Of a DNA stretch of 23,289 bases, positions 7,415 through 14,626 are shown piece after piece. The notes beneath the pieces are model-generated. The model saw nothing but the letters and a program-made list of their open reading frames with translations, was not told the origin of the DNA and made no database searches. The position numbers and the translations under genes were made by a program. The stretch spans positions 1-23,289 of the forward strand of contig JABEUL010000128.1 in NCBI GenBank assembly GCA_013044465.1, in the 5' to 3' direction. The stretch's first letter is position 1. Each line of letters opens with the position of its first letter. Source of the stretch: Acidimicrobiales bacterium (GTDB taxonomy: Bacteria; Actinomycetota; Acidimicrobiia; Acidimicrobiales; JABEUL01).

Positions 7415-8169
7415 TGCAATTAAACCGGATTCGACTTACTGATCGAGAGAAAATCCACACTCCGCTTGGCAATTCAATTGGAATGAAACTTGGTCAGTGG
7501 TTTATCCTAGTTGTAACCTTGGTGCTTTTAATCTCTCCAAATACCTTTGCATCCACAAGCTTAGGGGTAGTGATCTTGCCTACTTCGCTGCCTGGACTCA
7601 TTATGGACAATCCAGGCCCGACAAATGGGCCACTTAGCGGAGACACTGGTCTAGTTTCTGGGTTAATACCATATGTTGTAAAGGTTAGCGGGAGTGGTAC
7701 TGCATATATAAGAACTTGGTCGGATTCAAAAACAGGCGATCAGGTCTCGATTGAGGCAATAGAATCAAATTCATTTTCAGGGATGGCAACTGCTTACCAA
7801 GGGATCAAACAAGCCTTATTAAGTGTTTCTGGGCAAGTTAGCGTGGTGAAGACTTTTAGTATTCGCGAGTTGCCTAATGCAATTGGGACAACACTTGTCG
7901 ACAAAGCATCAGGGAAAAAGGTAACGGCACAGCAGGTTGCTTTTTTGACAAAGAACACAATTTTTATTGTGCGGCTTGACTCTCAAGTCGGCCATTTTCA
8001 ACCAATCGATGCTGAAAAACTGGCAGAGTCGCAGTCTGGAAGGGCCTTGTCACTGTTGCCTAATGCGCCAAATTCATTTCCTTGGTACATTGTTTGGATA
8101 GCTGTTGGTTTAATGGCAATCGGGATGTCTGCGATATTTTTCAAATTAACGAGGAAAGAATCAAAATGA
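7414..8169 (+). CDS. Type I membrane protein of unknown function, first of a tandem pair
   Basis: I do not recognise a named family. A signal sequence lies at residues about 24-46 (MKLGQWFILVVTLVLLISPNTFA ending in an A-x-A-like site). An extracytoplasmic domain of about 175 residues follows, then one transmembrane helix near the C-terminus (about 224-245, WYIVWIAVGLMAIGMSAIFF) and a short basic tail. The internal ATG at 7483 would place the signal peptide at the very N-terminus and may be the true start; the longer start at 7414 overlaps a small upstream frame. The ATGA overlap with the next gene (8166-8169) implies translational coupling. Order and short shared phrases suggest it is a paralogue of that neighbour. 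No cysteine pairs or catalytic motif are seen. Confidence 0.75.
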   Translation: MQLNRIRLTDREKIHTPLGNSIGMKLGQWFILVVTLVLLISPNTFASTSLGVVILPTSLPGLIMDNPGPTNGPLSGDTGLVSGLIPYVVKVSGSGTAYIRTWSDSKTGDQVSIEAIESNSFSGMATAYQGIKQALLSVSGQVSVVKTFSIRELPNAIGTTLVDKASGKKVTAQQVAFLTKNTIFIVRLDSQVGHFQPIDAEKLAESQSGRALSLLPNAPNSFPWYIVWIAVGLMAIGMSAIFFKLTRKESK

Positions 8170-9127
8170 GAGAATTGAGAGTCACAAGTGAGAAAGCAGG
8201 AGTACTCAGATATCCATTGGCCATAAAAGCCTTATTTTTAGCAGCTTCCCTTGTTGTGCCAACTTTGATTTTTCAACTGCCAGCCATGGCTGCGAGCTTG
8301 GATCTTTCCCAAGTAATTGTGTCGAACGCAGTTGTGGGGATGTCAGAGTTGCCAGCCGGAATCCAAAATGGACCCGTCAAGGGCAGCCAGATTCCTGCTG
8401 TTTTGGGAGAAACATTCCCAGCGTTACAAAGTGCGCTTTATTTTAACGCCAGCAAAACTTCGATCTATAAGCGGTCCTGGTCAACACTCGGTTCAAATGC
8501 AGATGGCGCCATAGTCATAGCCATCGAAATGCCAGATCGCCCAAGTGCCAGAAATCTGCTGAGCCAAATTGATGCTCAAAAGCCAATTGGTGGTCAAGCA
8601 AGCTCACAAAGCGCCTTTGGTGTATCTGGAATTCCCGGTGCTGTGTGTTACCAACAAAGTGTTCCAGTCCAGGAGCCAGCCTTTCAGTCCAAGTTGTCGT
8701 TTTTAGAGTTGGCCCAGTAGTTTTTGAAGTCTACGTTGAATCCCCATATAATCACTTCAAGTCAAATACGGTTTTATCTCTCGCCGAGGCTCAGTACCAA
8801 CAGGCTTTGACATTTATTCCTGCCGTCCCAATCAGCTCGACTACTGTTCCAGCAGTCAACCCAACTGTACCCGCCGCTACAAACACATCAAGTGGCGCAT
8901 CTCCGACTCTTATTATTGGAGCAGCTGCAGTATTGGTGTTAGCCGGACTCGCTGGGTTGATTTTCTACTTGAAAAGACGTAAGACCCTTCAGAAAAATCT
9001 GTGGGAGGAAAGGGGACTTCCTAAAGCTCTTACACTTGCTCAGCGAGAGACAATGGCAAGACAGCAACTTGGTCTAGATCCCTACCCGCCACCTAATAGT
9101 AATGATCAAAATATTACGGGACGCTAA
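8166..9127 (+). pseudogene. Type I membrane protein, second of the tandem pair, with a one-base frameshift
   Basis: ATG 8166 (GAGGAAAG about ten bases upstream) opens a protein with a signal peptide (about 20-42, ending AMAA) and an extracytoplasmic domain. The frame stops at 8720. A second frame, open to 9127, continues without a signal peptide: VQVVVFRVGPVVFEVYVES, a Thr/Pro-rich linker, a transmembrane helix (TLIIGAAAVLVLAGLAGLIF) and a basic cytoplasmic tail rich in Leu/Arg/Pro. Adding one T to the CCTTTCAG tract near 8683 joins the two as ...EPAFSVQVVVF..., giving about 320 residues. The joined protein has the same layout as its upstream neighbour but a longer tail. Function unknown. The break may be mutation or assembly error. 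Confidence 0.72.
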
Positions 9128-9160
9128 AAACTAAACCTTTGTTCCAGAAGTGGCTTTTAG

Positions 9161-9184
9161 GGAGTTAGAAGAATTACTAACTCC
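9161..9184. terminator. Hairpin between two convergent genes, probable bidirectional terminator
   Basis: GGAGTTAG (9161-9168) and CTAACTCC (9177-9184) pair perfectly over 8 bp with an 8-base loop. It lies midway between the converging genes ending at 9127 and 9194. There is no clean T-run on either side, so termination would be weak or factor-assisted. Confidence 0.5.
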
Positions 9185-9193
9185 ATCTAATTG

Positions 9194-9613
9194 TTAATGA
9201 AATGCTTTTGAATCAGCGGCACGAAGTCTGCCAGCAACTGCCTGAAGCAGTTTCTTTGTCAGACCCGGGACTTCAGCGAGGAGTCCAGTGAACTCTCGTT
9301 GGGCTAGCACAAGAACAGTCATTTCAGAAGCTGCTCGCACGGTAGCCGAGCGTGGTCTGTGGTCCAAAAGGGCTAACTCCCCAAAGAACTGACCCGGTCC
9401 TAAGGTATTTACCTTGCGGCCGTTCCTGATTACATCAGCGGTTCCCGAGAGAATAATGAAGAACTCTTCCCCAGGTGCACCCTCTTCACACAAAAGCCTT
9501 CCGGCCTCGACTGTAACCTCGGTGAACGCCCGCCTTATTTTGGTTAACTCCGCTTTTGAACAGGTGGAGAATACCCAAATCTGACTTAAGTCTAACTTTG
9601 CTGCTGTTGCCAT
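9194..9613 (-). CDS. Stand-alone cyclic-nucleotide-binding domain protein
   Basis: The 139 residues are a single CAP-type beta-barrel domain. The phosphate-binding cassette FGELALLDHRPRSATV (77-92) keeps both the Glu (79) that contacts the ribose and the Arg (88) that contacts the cyclic phosphate, so it should bind a cyclic nucleotide. GEEFFIILSGTADV (49-62) is the preceding beta-roll. No helix-turn-helix, kinase, channel or other output domain is attached, so it probably acts by contact with a partner. The ATG at 9613 was preferred over the GTG at 9628 because AGGTG lies 12 bases upstream and the domain begins soon after. It follows the glnK terminator on the same strand and is probably transcribed separately. 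Confidence 0.88.
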   Translation of the reverse strand: MATAAKLDLSQIWVFSTCSKAELTKIRRAFTEVTVEAGRLLCEEGAPGEEFFIILSGTADVIRNGRKVNTLGPGQFFGELALLDHRPRSATVRAASEMTVLVLAQREFTGLLAEVPGLTKKLLQAVAGRLRAADSKAFH

Positions 9614-9750
9614 ATATGCACGATACACCTAAAAGCACACCGTTGTGAAGTGAAAATACATAACTTTTCGCATTAGCTCCCAACCAGCACGCCAATTTAG
9701 TTGGCATAGCGCTCAACCTGCTATTTATCGCATCTTGGGCCGGGTAAAAT

Positions 9751-9805
9751 GGAAAAGCCCCCAATCACCGCGCGCAGGGCCTGCACAGTGATCGAGGGCT
9801 TTTCC
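9751..9805. terminator. Strong intrinsic terminator downstream of glnK
   Basis: GGAAAAGCCC (9751-9760) pairs perfectly with GGGCTTTTCC (9796-9805). Inside it ATCAC (9764-9768) pairs with GTGAT (9788-9792) and GCAG (9774-9777) with CTGC (9781-9784), making a long nested hairpin. The A-run/T-run sits inside the stem, so it can work on both strands. It ends the amt-glnK message 12 bases after the glnK stop. Confidence 0.85.
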
Positions 9806-9816
9806 TCCTGAGCACC

Positions 9817-10155
9817 TTAAATGGCGTCAGATCCTCGTTCGCCCGTACGGATCCGAACCATTTCGTCTACTGACACAGACCAGACCTTCCCGTCACCAAT
9901 CTTGCCAGTCTTCGCGGCTTCGACAATGGTTTCGACAATGTCTGAGGCTATTGCGTCATCGACGACTACATCGACTCGGATCTTGGGAACAAGGTCCACC
10001 GTATACTCAGCACCTCGGTAGACTTCGGTGTGACCACCCTGCCTTCCGAATCCTTGTGCTTCTGTCACGGTGAGTCCTTGAACTCCCAATTTCTTTAAGG
10101 CGTCCTTTACATCATCTAGCTTGAATGGCTTTATGATGGCCGTTACCAATTTCAT
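9817..10155 (-). CDS. glnK: Nitrogen regulatory protein P-II
   Basis: Trimeric signal protein that reads 2-oxoglutarate, ATP and ADP and gates the ammonium channel. The 112 residues are the exact family length. The N-terminus MKLVTAIIKPFKLDDVKDAL, the T-loop with Tyr51 (YRGAEYTVDLVPK; the site modified by uridylyl- or adenylyl-transfer), the B-loop TGKIGDGKVW and the C-terminal RTGERGSDAI are all intact. TAGGAGCT is a good ribosome binding site seven bases upstream. The partner amt lies just upstream on the same strand, so GlnK is the better name than GlnB. No glnD follows, unlike the amtB-glnK-glnD order of many actinobacteria; a terminator comes instead. Confidence 0.96.
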   Translation of the reverse strand: MKLVTAIIKPFKLDDVKDALKKLGVQGLTVTEAQGFGRQGGHTEVYRGAEYTVDLVPKIRVDVVVDDAIASDIVETIVEAAKTGKIGDGKVWSVSVDEMVRIRTGERGSDAI

Positions 10156-10253
10156 TTGTAGCTCCTATCGCTAGTAAGAATTTCAACCTTTGCAAGTTTA
10201 AAGTCTCTATTTGATCCTAGAAGCTTCAAACTAGATGTAGACAACATTTTCAT
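10152..10253 (-). CDS. Candidate 33-residue small ORF bridging amt and glnK
   Basis: The gap between amt and glnK is filled by one frame of 33 codons. It opens at ATG 10253, five bases after the amt stop, with GAAGG seven bases upstream. Its TGA overlaps the glnK start as ATGA (10152-10155). The product begins MKMLSTSSLKLLGSN and ends ILTSDRSYK: basic, no membrane segment, no family I know. The fit at both ends suggests real translation, perhaps to couple glnK to amt. A 33-codon open frame can also occur by chance. Confidence 0.45.
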   Translation of the reverse strand: MKMLSTSSLKLLGSNRDFKLAKVEILTSDRSYK

Positions 10254-10257
10254 TTCG

Positions 10258-11718
10258 CTACCTTCTTTCGGCCATCTCGGCATCGTCACCCATGTCATAG
10301 CTTCCCATTCCGCCGATTCTTTCAGCAAAAGTCTCCCGAGGGTTAACTTCTTCATCGTGGATGGCTAGGTCACCAATCAATAGGACTTCATCAGGCTCAC
10401 GTAGGCCTCGGCATACAAACTTTACGATCTGGAGAAGGATGAATGTTCCAATGGCGGAGAAGAGAATAATCCACACAGCTGCCCGGAACTGTTCCCACAG
10501 TTGGTGGAAACCACCGCCGTAGAAAAGTCCGTTGACCGAAAATGGCGTAACACCACCTCCTCCTGTGGCAAAACTGGCCGTTCCAGAAGCTCCGTATTCA
10601 ATCATTCCCGGATCAGCCAGGAAGCCAACCATCAAGCCTCCAAGTAGTCCCGCAATACCGTGTGTGTAAATTACACCCAGGGCGTCGTCAACCTTGGAAA
10701 ATGGCCTGACTTTAGAAAGGAAGTTCCAAGCAAACCAAACTACAAACGAAGCCACAAATCCAACAATGATCGCACCATAGCCATCAACCCAACCAGCAGA
10801 TGGGGTAATTGCCACTAATCCACAGATCATTCCGTTTATTGCACCTAAGAGTGTCGGCTTCTTCTGCTTTGAAAAGCCCATGTCCATTATCAACCATGTA
10901 AGAAGGGCAGTAGCAGTTGCCACATTGGTGTTCAGAACAGCAGCAGCAGCGTCAGTTCCAGCATAGAAGGTGTCACCACCGTTGAACCCGTTCCAACCTA
11001 ACCATAGGATGCCAGCTCCAAGAGCTGCCATGAACAAGTTATTCGGAACTCCGTGCTCACGATCTCTTTTCAGCCTAGGTCCAAGAACCCAAGCGGCAAC
11101 AAAGCCAGAGACACCAGCTGAAAGGTGAATAACGTATCCACCGGAGTAGTCAACCGCACCTTCAGATGCAAAATATCCACCGCCCCAGAGCAAGAAAGCA
11201 TCAACGCAGTATATAAATGTGCACCACAGTGGCACTAAAAGCAGCCAGGCTTTGAACTTAATTCTGCCTATGACAGAACCTAGGAACAATAGCGGGGTAA
11301 TTGCGGCAAAGACAAACTGGAAGTATGCAAGTGTCGCGGTTGGGTAGTGGAACGGAATAAGAGTTTGAGCTCCTGACACTGCCTGGTTTTGCTCGGCATA
11401 GTGGCTGGTTATCGGGTGTGGCATTCCGACCATGTCCCTGAAAAAGTGCATGATGCCACTTCCACCTGCTGACCCAACCGGATTCCCAAAGCCCATGTTG
11501 TAGCCCCAAAGGACCCAAACAATTAGGACTAGTGAAAAACCGGTAAATGCCATGAGCATGGTATTTATGGCCCATTTCTTTTGGACTATTCCGCCATATA
11601 AGACGACCAAACCCGGAAGACTCATCAAACCGACCAAAGTGGCAGAGACTAGCTGCCACGTATTGTCGCCCGGATTGAGCCAACTCGGATATGGAGAGTA
11701 AGCGATTGTAGCGATCAC
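10258..11718 (-). CDS. amt: Ammonium transporter (Amt family)
   Basis: Trimeric membrane channel for ammonium. The 486 residues contain about eleven transmembrane helices. The conserved Asp and first pore His lie in DYSGGYVIHLSAGVSG (Asp190, His198). The second pore His is in YTHGIAGLLGG (His353). The family opening (WQLVSATLVGLMSLPGLVVLYGG) is present. The cytoplasmic tail (from about 440) is acidic and fairly long. The start is GTG 11718, with AGGAG eight bases upstream. The partner glnK follows. GlnR-like half-sites upstream indicate induction under nitrogen limitation. I cannot separate transporter from sensor function by sequence alone. Confidence 0.96.
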   Translation of the reverse strand: MIATIAYSPYPSWLNPGDNTWQLVSATLVGLMSLPGLVVLYGGIVQKKWAINTMLMAFTGFSLVLIVWVLWGYNMGFGNPVGSAGGSGIMHFFRDMVGMPHPITSHYAEQNQAVSGAQTLIPFHYPTATLAYFQFVFAAITPLLFLGSVIGRIKFKAWLLLVPLWCTFIYCVDAFLLWGGGYFASEGAVDYSGGYVIHLSAGVSGFVAAWVLGPRLKRDREHGVPNNLFMAALGAGILWLGWNGFNGGDTFYAGTDAAAAVLNTNVATATALLTWLIMDMGFSKQKKPTLLGAINGMICGLVAITPSAGWVDGYGAIIVGFVASFVVWFAWNFLSKVRPFSKVDDALGVIYTHGIAGLLGGLMVGFLADPGMIEYGASGTASFATGGGGVTPFSVNGLFYGGGFHQLWEQFRAAVWIILFSAIGTFILLQIVKFVCRGLREPDEVLLIGDLAIHDEEVNPRETFAERIGGMGSYDMGDDAEMAERR

Positions 11719-11792
11719 TCCGTGTGCTCCTTTCTTCCTTTTAATAAATACCTGGATCCGGAGTACACGGCGTGCCCTGCCGACCAGGATTA

Positions 11793-11798
11793 TTTATA
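11793..11798 (-). promoter_or_regulatory. -10 element of the amt-glnK operon
   Basis: On the minus strand TATAAA (11798 down to 11793) is a good -10, but no -35 is seen at 16-18 bases upstream (GGCGAA). The proximal GlnR-like half-site ends 15 bases before it, the layout of an activator-dependent promoter. The leader would be about 65-70 bases. Confidence 0.5.
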
Positions 11799-11813
11799 TT
11801 CTGAGCTACGGGT

Positions 11814-11851
11814 GTTTCGCCAAAGTCACATTTGTGTTACCGCTATGTAAA
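11814..11851 (-). promoter_or_regulatory. GlnR-type operator array upstream of amt
   Basis: Read on the minus strand: TTTAC-N6-GTAAC-N6-GTGAC-N6-GAAAC. These are four half-sites at exact 11-bp intervals (11851, 11840, 11829, 11818 downwards). The actinobacterial GlnR site is gTnAC-N6-GaAAC repeated. The last pair fits fully; the first two half-sites are each one base off. Position before amt and the -10 supports nitrogen control. No glnR gene is in the window. Confidence 0.65.
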
Positions 11852-11883
11852 CAAATATTGAAGATGAAGTTGTAGAAAGTTTG

Positions 11884-12624
11884 CTAACCAGCCTGCTTTG
11901 CTACGGCTTGGCTTGCTTTAGATATTGCTTCTGGATCTCCAATATAAGAGACGCTTTGAAGCTCTAGGGTTTTTGAAAAGTCGTATACACGAGGAACTCC
12001 GGTCGGAATATCAATATCCACAATTTCTTGGTCAGAGATATTTTCTAAGTGCTTCAAAAGTGCCCTATTGCTGTTGCCGTGAGCTACTACCAGCACATTT
12101 TTCCCATCCAAAAGAGCCGGAGCTATTTCGTCTTGCCAGAAAGGGATCATGCGAAAAACAACATCTTTTAGACATTCGGTTGCAGGAAGTGCATCTTTGG
12201 GCAGCATTTTGTACTTTACGTCGTGAATTGGGTGCCTCTCATCACTTTCTTCAAGTGCCTCTGGTGGGATGTCGTAGCTTCTTCTCCATAATTTGACCTG
12301 GTCAGCTCCGTACTTGTCTGCTGTCTCTTTTTTATTAAGTCCCTGTAATTTGCCGTAATGGCGCTCATTTAGTCGCCAACTTCTAAAAATCGGAAGGTAG
12401 GAAAGGTCCATCTCCTCTAAAGCAATTGAGGCTGTTCGAATGCTTCTCTTTAAGACCGAGGTATGGACAATATCGGGGACTATTTCGGCATCGACAAGTG
12501 ATCTGCCGGCCGATCGAGCCTCGGCTTCACCTTGTGTGCTCAAATCAACATCTGTCCATCCAGTGAACCTGTTTTGCGCATTCCACTCGCTTTGACCGTG
12601 GCGGATGAGAATAAGTTTTGCCAT
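11884..12624 (-). CDS. gpmA: 2,3-bisphosphoglycerate-dependent phosphoglycerate mutase
   Basis: Glycolytic enzyme interconverting 3- and 2-phosphoglycerate. The catalytic histidine lies in the N-terminal LILIRHGQSEWN (residues 4-15). The second active-site His lies in VVAHGNSNRAL. The family segments FTGWTDVDLS, LNERHYGKLQGLNK and the YDIPP region are all present. The 246 residues match the usual 245-250. The ATG at 12624 was chosen because the family begins right there; the frame extends upstream to 12690 without similarity. No ribosome binding site precedes it. A TATTCT -10 lies six bases upstream, so the message may be leaderless. It is divergent from the dnaK operon. Confidence 0.96.
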   Translation of the reverse strand: MAKLILIRHGQSEWNAQNRFTGWTDVDLSTQGEAEARSAGRSLVDAEIVPDIVHTSVLKRSIRTASIALEEMDLSYLPIFRSWRLNERHYGKLQGLNKKETADKYGADQVKLWRRSYDIPPEALEESDERHPIHDVKYKMLPKDALPATECLKDVVFRMIPFWQDEIAPALLDGKNVLVVAHGNSNRALLKHLENISDQEIVDIDIPTGVPRVYDFSKTLELQSVSYIGDPEAISKASQAVAKQAG

Positions 12625-12636
12625 GTTAGAAGAATA
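12625..12636 (-). promoter_or_regulatory. -10 element placed for a leaderless gpmA transcript
   Basis: On the minus strand TATTCT (12636-12631) is followed by six bases and then the ATG at 12624. There is no ribosome binding site in between and the -35 is weak. Confidence 0.45.
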
Positions 12637-12712
12637 GACCCTACTTGCAAAAGAATGTGAGAATTGGGGCCAAAGACCCAATTTAAACAACTTGACCCAA
12701 AAATCGCATCAA

Positions 12713-12733
12713 GTTGACAATAAGGCACTCAAC
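12713..12733. promoter_or_regulatory. HAIR-type operator for HspR upstream of dnaK
   Basis: GTTGACA-N7-ACTCAAC has the 7-7-7 layout of the HspR inverted repeat CTTGAGT-N7-ACTCAAG. The right arm matches 6 of 7 bases; the left arm matches 4 of 7. A further CTTGA at 12691 faces TCAAG at 12709 with a 13-base gap. The site covers the -35 and the spacer, so HspR bound here would block RNA polymerase. Confidence 0.65.
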
Positions 12734-12744
12734 TTTGCTATAAT
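12714..12744 (+). promoter_or_regulatory. Promoter of the dnaK operon
   Basis: TTGACA (12714-12719) and TATAAT (12739-12744) are both perfect consensus, though 19 bases apart. TG at 12736-12737 gives an extended -10 (TGCTATAAT). Transcription would start near 12751, leaving a leader of about 58 bases. Confidence 0.75.
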
Positions 12745-12760
12745 GACCACTATAAGAAAG

Positions 12761-12781
12761 CCGGTGGCAGGTTGCCATTGG
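12761..12781 (+). other. Hairpin in the dnaK 5' leader
   Basis: CCGGTGGCA (12761-12769) pairs with TGCCATTGG (12773-12781): nine pairs including two G-U, around a GGT loop. It is within the predicted leader and ends 17 bases before the ribosome binding site GGAGG (12799-12803), which stays free. It may protect the message or affect translation with temperature; this is inference only. Confidence 0.45.
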
Positions 12782-12808
12782 GTTGAAATGGAAGGAACGG
12801 AGGCACAG

Positions 12809-14626
12809 ATGCCAAAGGCAGTCGGAATTGACTTAGGGACCACGAACTCAGTTGTGAGCGTCCTAGAAGCAGGTGAGCCCACAGTTATCCCCAATGCAGA
12901 AGGTGCGCGCACAACGCCAAGTGTGGTTGGTTTTTCAAAGACGGGCGAAGTCCTAGTAGGAGAAGTTGCAAAACGCCAGGCAATTACAAATCCTGATCGG
13001 ACGATTAGGTCTGTTAAGCGTCATATAGGGACGGACTGGAGTATCGATATCGATGGAAAGGCCTATACCTCTCAGGAGATCTCTGCGAGAATTCTGATGA
13101 AACTTAAAGCAGATGCTGAAGCTTTCCTGGGTGACAAGGTGAATCAGGCTGTTATCACGGTGCCGGCTTATTTCGACGATGCGCAGAGAACTGCGACCAA
13201 AGAAGCCGGACAAATTGCAGGTCTAGAGGTTCTTAGAATTGTGAACGAACCAACTGCTGCTGCACTTGCATACGGACTTGACAAAGAAAGAAGTGACCAG
13301 ACAGTACTCGTATTTGACCTTGGAGGAGGAACCTTTGACGTCTCTGTATTGGAGATCGGTGAAGGTGTATTTGAAGTGAAATCAACTTCGGGGAATACCA
13401 AACTTGGTGGGGACGACTGGGATCAAAGGGTCATTGACTGGCTGGTAAAGACCTTCAAAGATACTGAAGGTGTCGATCTCTCAAGTGACAAAATGGCGCT
13501 ACAAAGATTAAAAGAGGCTGCGGAAAAAGCCAAAATTGAACTGTCTGCAGTTCAAGAGACAACTATTAACTTGCCCTTTATCACTGCTACTTCTGATGGC
13601 CCGAAGCACTTGGACATCAAACTAACCAGGTCTAAGTTTCAAGAGATCACTTCCGATTTGGCAGAAGCCACAAAGGGACCCTTTGAGCAAGCAATTAAAG
13701 ATGCTGGGCTTACATCTAAAGATATTGACCATGTCATACTCGTCGGAGGATCTACGAGAATGCCAGCAATACAGGATCTAGTTAAATCAATAACAGGCAA
13801 GGAGCCTCACAAAGGCGTCAATCCAGACGAAGTTGTCGCCGTTGGGGCCGCAGTGCAGGCCGGAGTATTAAAAGGAGAGGTCAAAGACATTCTTCTTTTA
13901 GATGTCACACCGCTTTCACTTGGAATTGAAACCAAAGGTGGAGTAATGACAAAGCTCATTGAGAGAAACACAACAATTCCCACTAAGCGCTCCCAAGTAT
14001 TTACTACCGCTGATGATAATCAGCCCTCTGTCGAGGTTCACGTACTCCAAGGTGAGCGAGAGATGGCTATGTATAACAAGACCTTAGGCACATTCCAGTT
14101 GGTGGACCTGCCCCCGGCACCTAGAGGAATCCCTAAAATTGAGGTGACCTTTGATATTGATGCAAACGGAATCGTGCATGTTTCAGCTAAGGACAGGGCA
14201 ACGGGCAAAGAGCAGTCAATGACGATTTCAGGGCAGTCTTCGCTTCCAAAAGAAGACATAGAAAGAATGATCAAAGATGCTGAGTCCCACGCCGATGATG
14301 ATAAAAGACGTCGGGCAGAAGCTGAGATTCGAAACAATGCCGATAGTCTTGTTTACCAAACCGAAAAACTTCTAAGGGATCAGGGAGAAAAACTTGCTGA
14401 TGCCGATAAAGAGCCGGTGGAACAAGCCATCTCAAAGACCAAAGAGGCTTTGGAGGGCCAAGACATGGAGGCGCTTAAAGATGCCACCGAACAACTCTCC
14501 AAACTAAGCCAAGAGTTGGGAACCAAACTCTATCAAGCGAGTGACCCAGGCACCCAATCTGGACCCACTGGTGAGACTCATGACGATGACGTAGTTGACG
14601 CCGAGATTGTTGAGGAGCAGGAGTAA
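12809..14626 (+). CDS. dnaK: Molecular chaperone DnaK (Hsp70)
   Basis: ATP-driven chaperone of the cytoplasm. The 605 residues open with AVGIDLGTTNSVV. The nucleotide-binding domain holds VFDLGGGTFDVSVLE and VGGSTRMPAIQ, followed by the linker region LLLDVTPLSLGIETKGG and the beta-sandwich substrate domain. The C-terminal lid ends in an acidic tail (DDDVVDAEIVEEQE). ATG 12809 is the start: GGAGG lies five bases before it and similarity begins there. The open frame continues upstream to 12692, but that stretch covers the promoter. It is first gene of dnaK-grpE-dnaJ-hspR-clpB. Its stop overlaps the grpE ATG by one base (TAATG). Confidence 0.98.
   Translation: MPKAVGIDLGTTNSVVSVLEAGEPTVIPNAEGARTTPSVVGFSKTGEVLVGEVAKRQAITNPDRTIRSVKRHIGTDWSIDIDGKAYTSQEISARILMKLKADAEAFLGDKVNQAVITVPAYFDDAQRTATKEAGQIAGLEVLRIVNEPTAAALAYGLDKERSDQTVLVFDLGGGTFDVSVLEIGEGVFEVKSTSGNTKLGGDDWDQRVIDWLVKTFKDTEGVDLSSDKMALQRLKEAAEKAKIELSAVQETTINLPFITATSDGPKHLDIKLTRSKFQEITSDLAEATKGPFEQAIKDAGLTSKDIDHVILVGGSTRMPAIQDLVKSITGKEPHKGVNPDEVVAVGAAVQAGVLKGEVKDILLLDVTPLSLGIETKGGVMTKLIERNTTIPTKRSQVFTTADDNQPSVEVHVLQGEREMAMYNKTLGTFQLVDLPPAPRGIPKIEVTFDIDANGIVHVSAKDRATGKEQSMTISGQSSLPKEDIERMIKDAESHADDDKRRRAEAEIRNNADSLVYQTEKLLRDQGEKLADADKEPVEQAISKTKEALEGQDMEALKDATEQLSKLSQELGTKLYQASDPGTQSGPTGETHDDDVVDAEIVEEQE

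Noticed and set aside
9691..9705. Short inverted repeat GCCAA-N5-TTGGC upstream of the cNMP gene
   Set aside because: Only 5-bp arms, no matching regulator nearby and no clear promoter around it.
9486..9764. 92-codon frame (-) overlapping the cyclic-nucleotide gene
   Set aside because: It starts inside the glnK terminator hairpin and runs into the cNMP gene in another frame; the composition looks random.
11744..11797. Hairpin in the amt upstream region as a riboswitch
   Set aside because: The lower arm overlaps the -10 and would not be transcribed; the remaining stem (CCTGG/CCAGG with CGGC/GCCG) is too simple to match a known riboswitch.
12691..12713. CTTGA-N13-TCAAG as the main HspR site
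   Set aside because: The gap is two bases longer than in HAIR elements. The neighbouring repeat at 12713-12733 has the right 7-7-7 layout, so this one is at best an accessory half-site.
12692..12808. N-terminal extension of dnaK
   Set aside because: It covers the operator, promoter and predicted transcription start. Family similarity and GGAGG point to ATG 12809.
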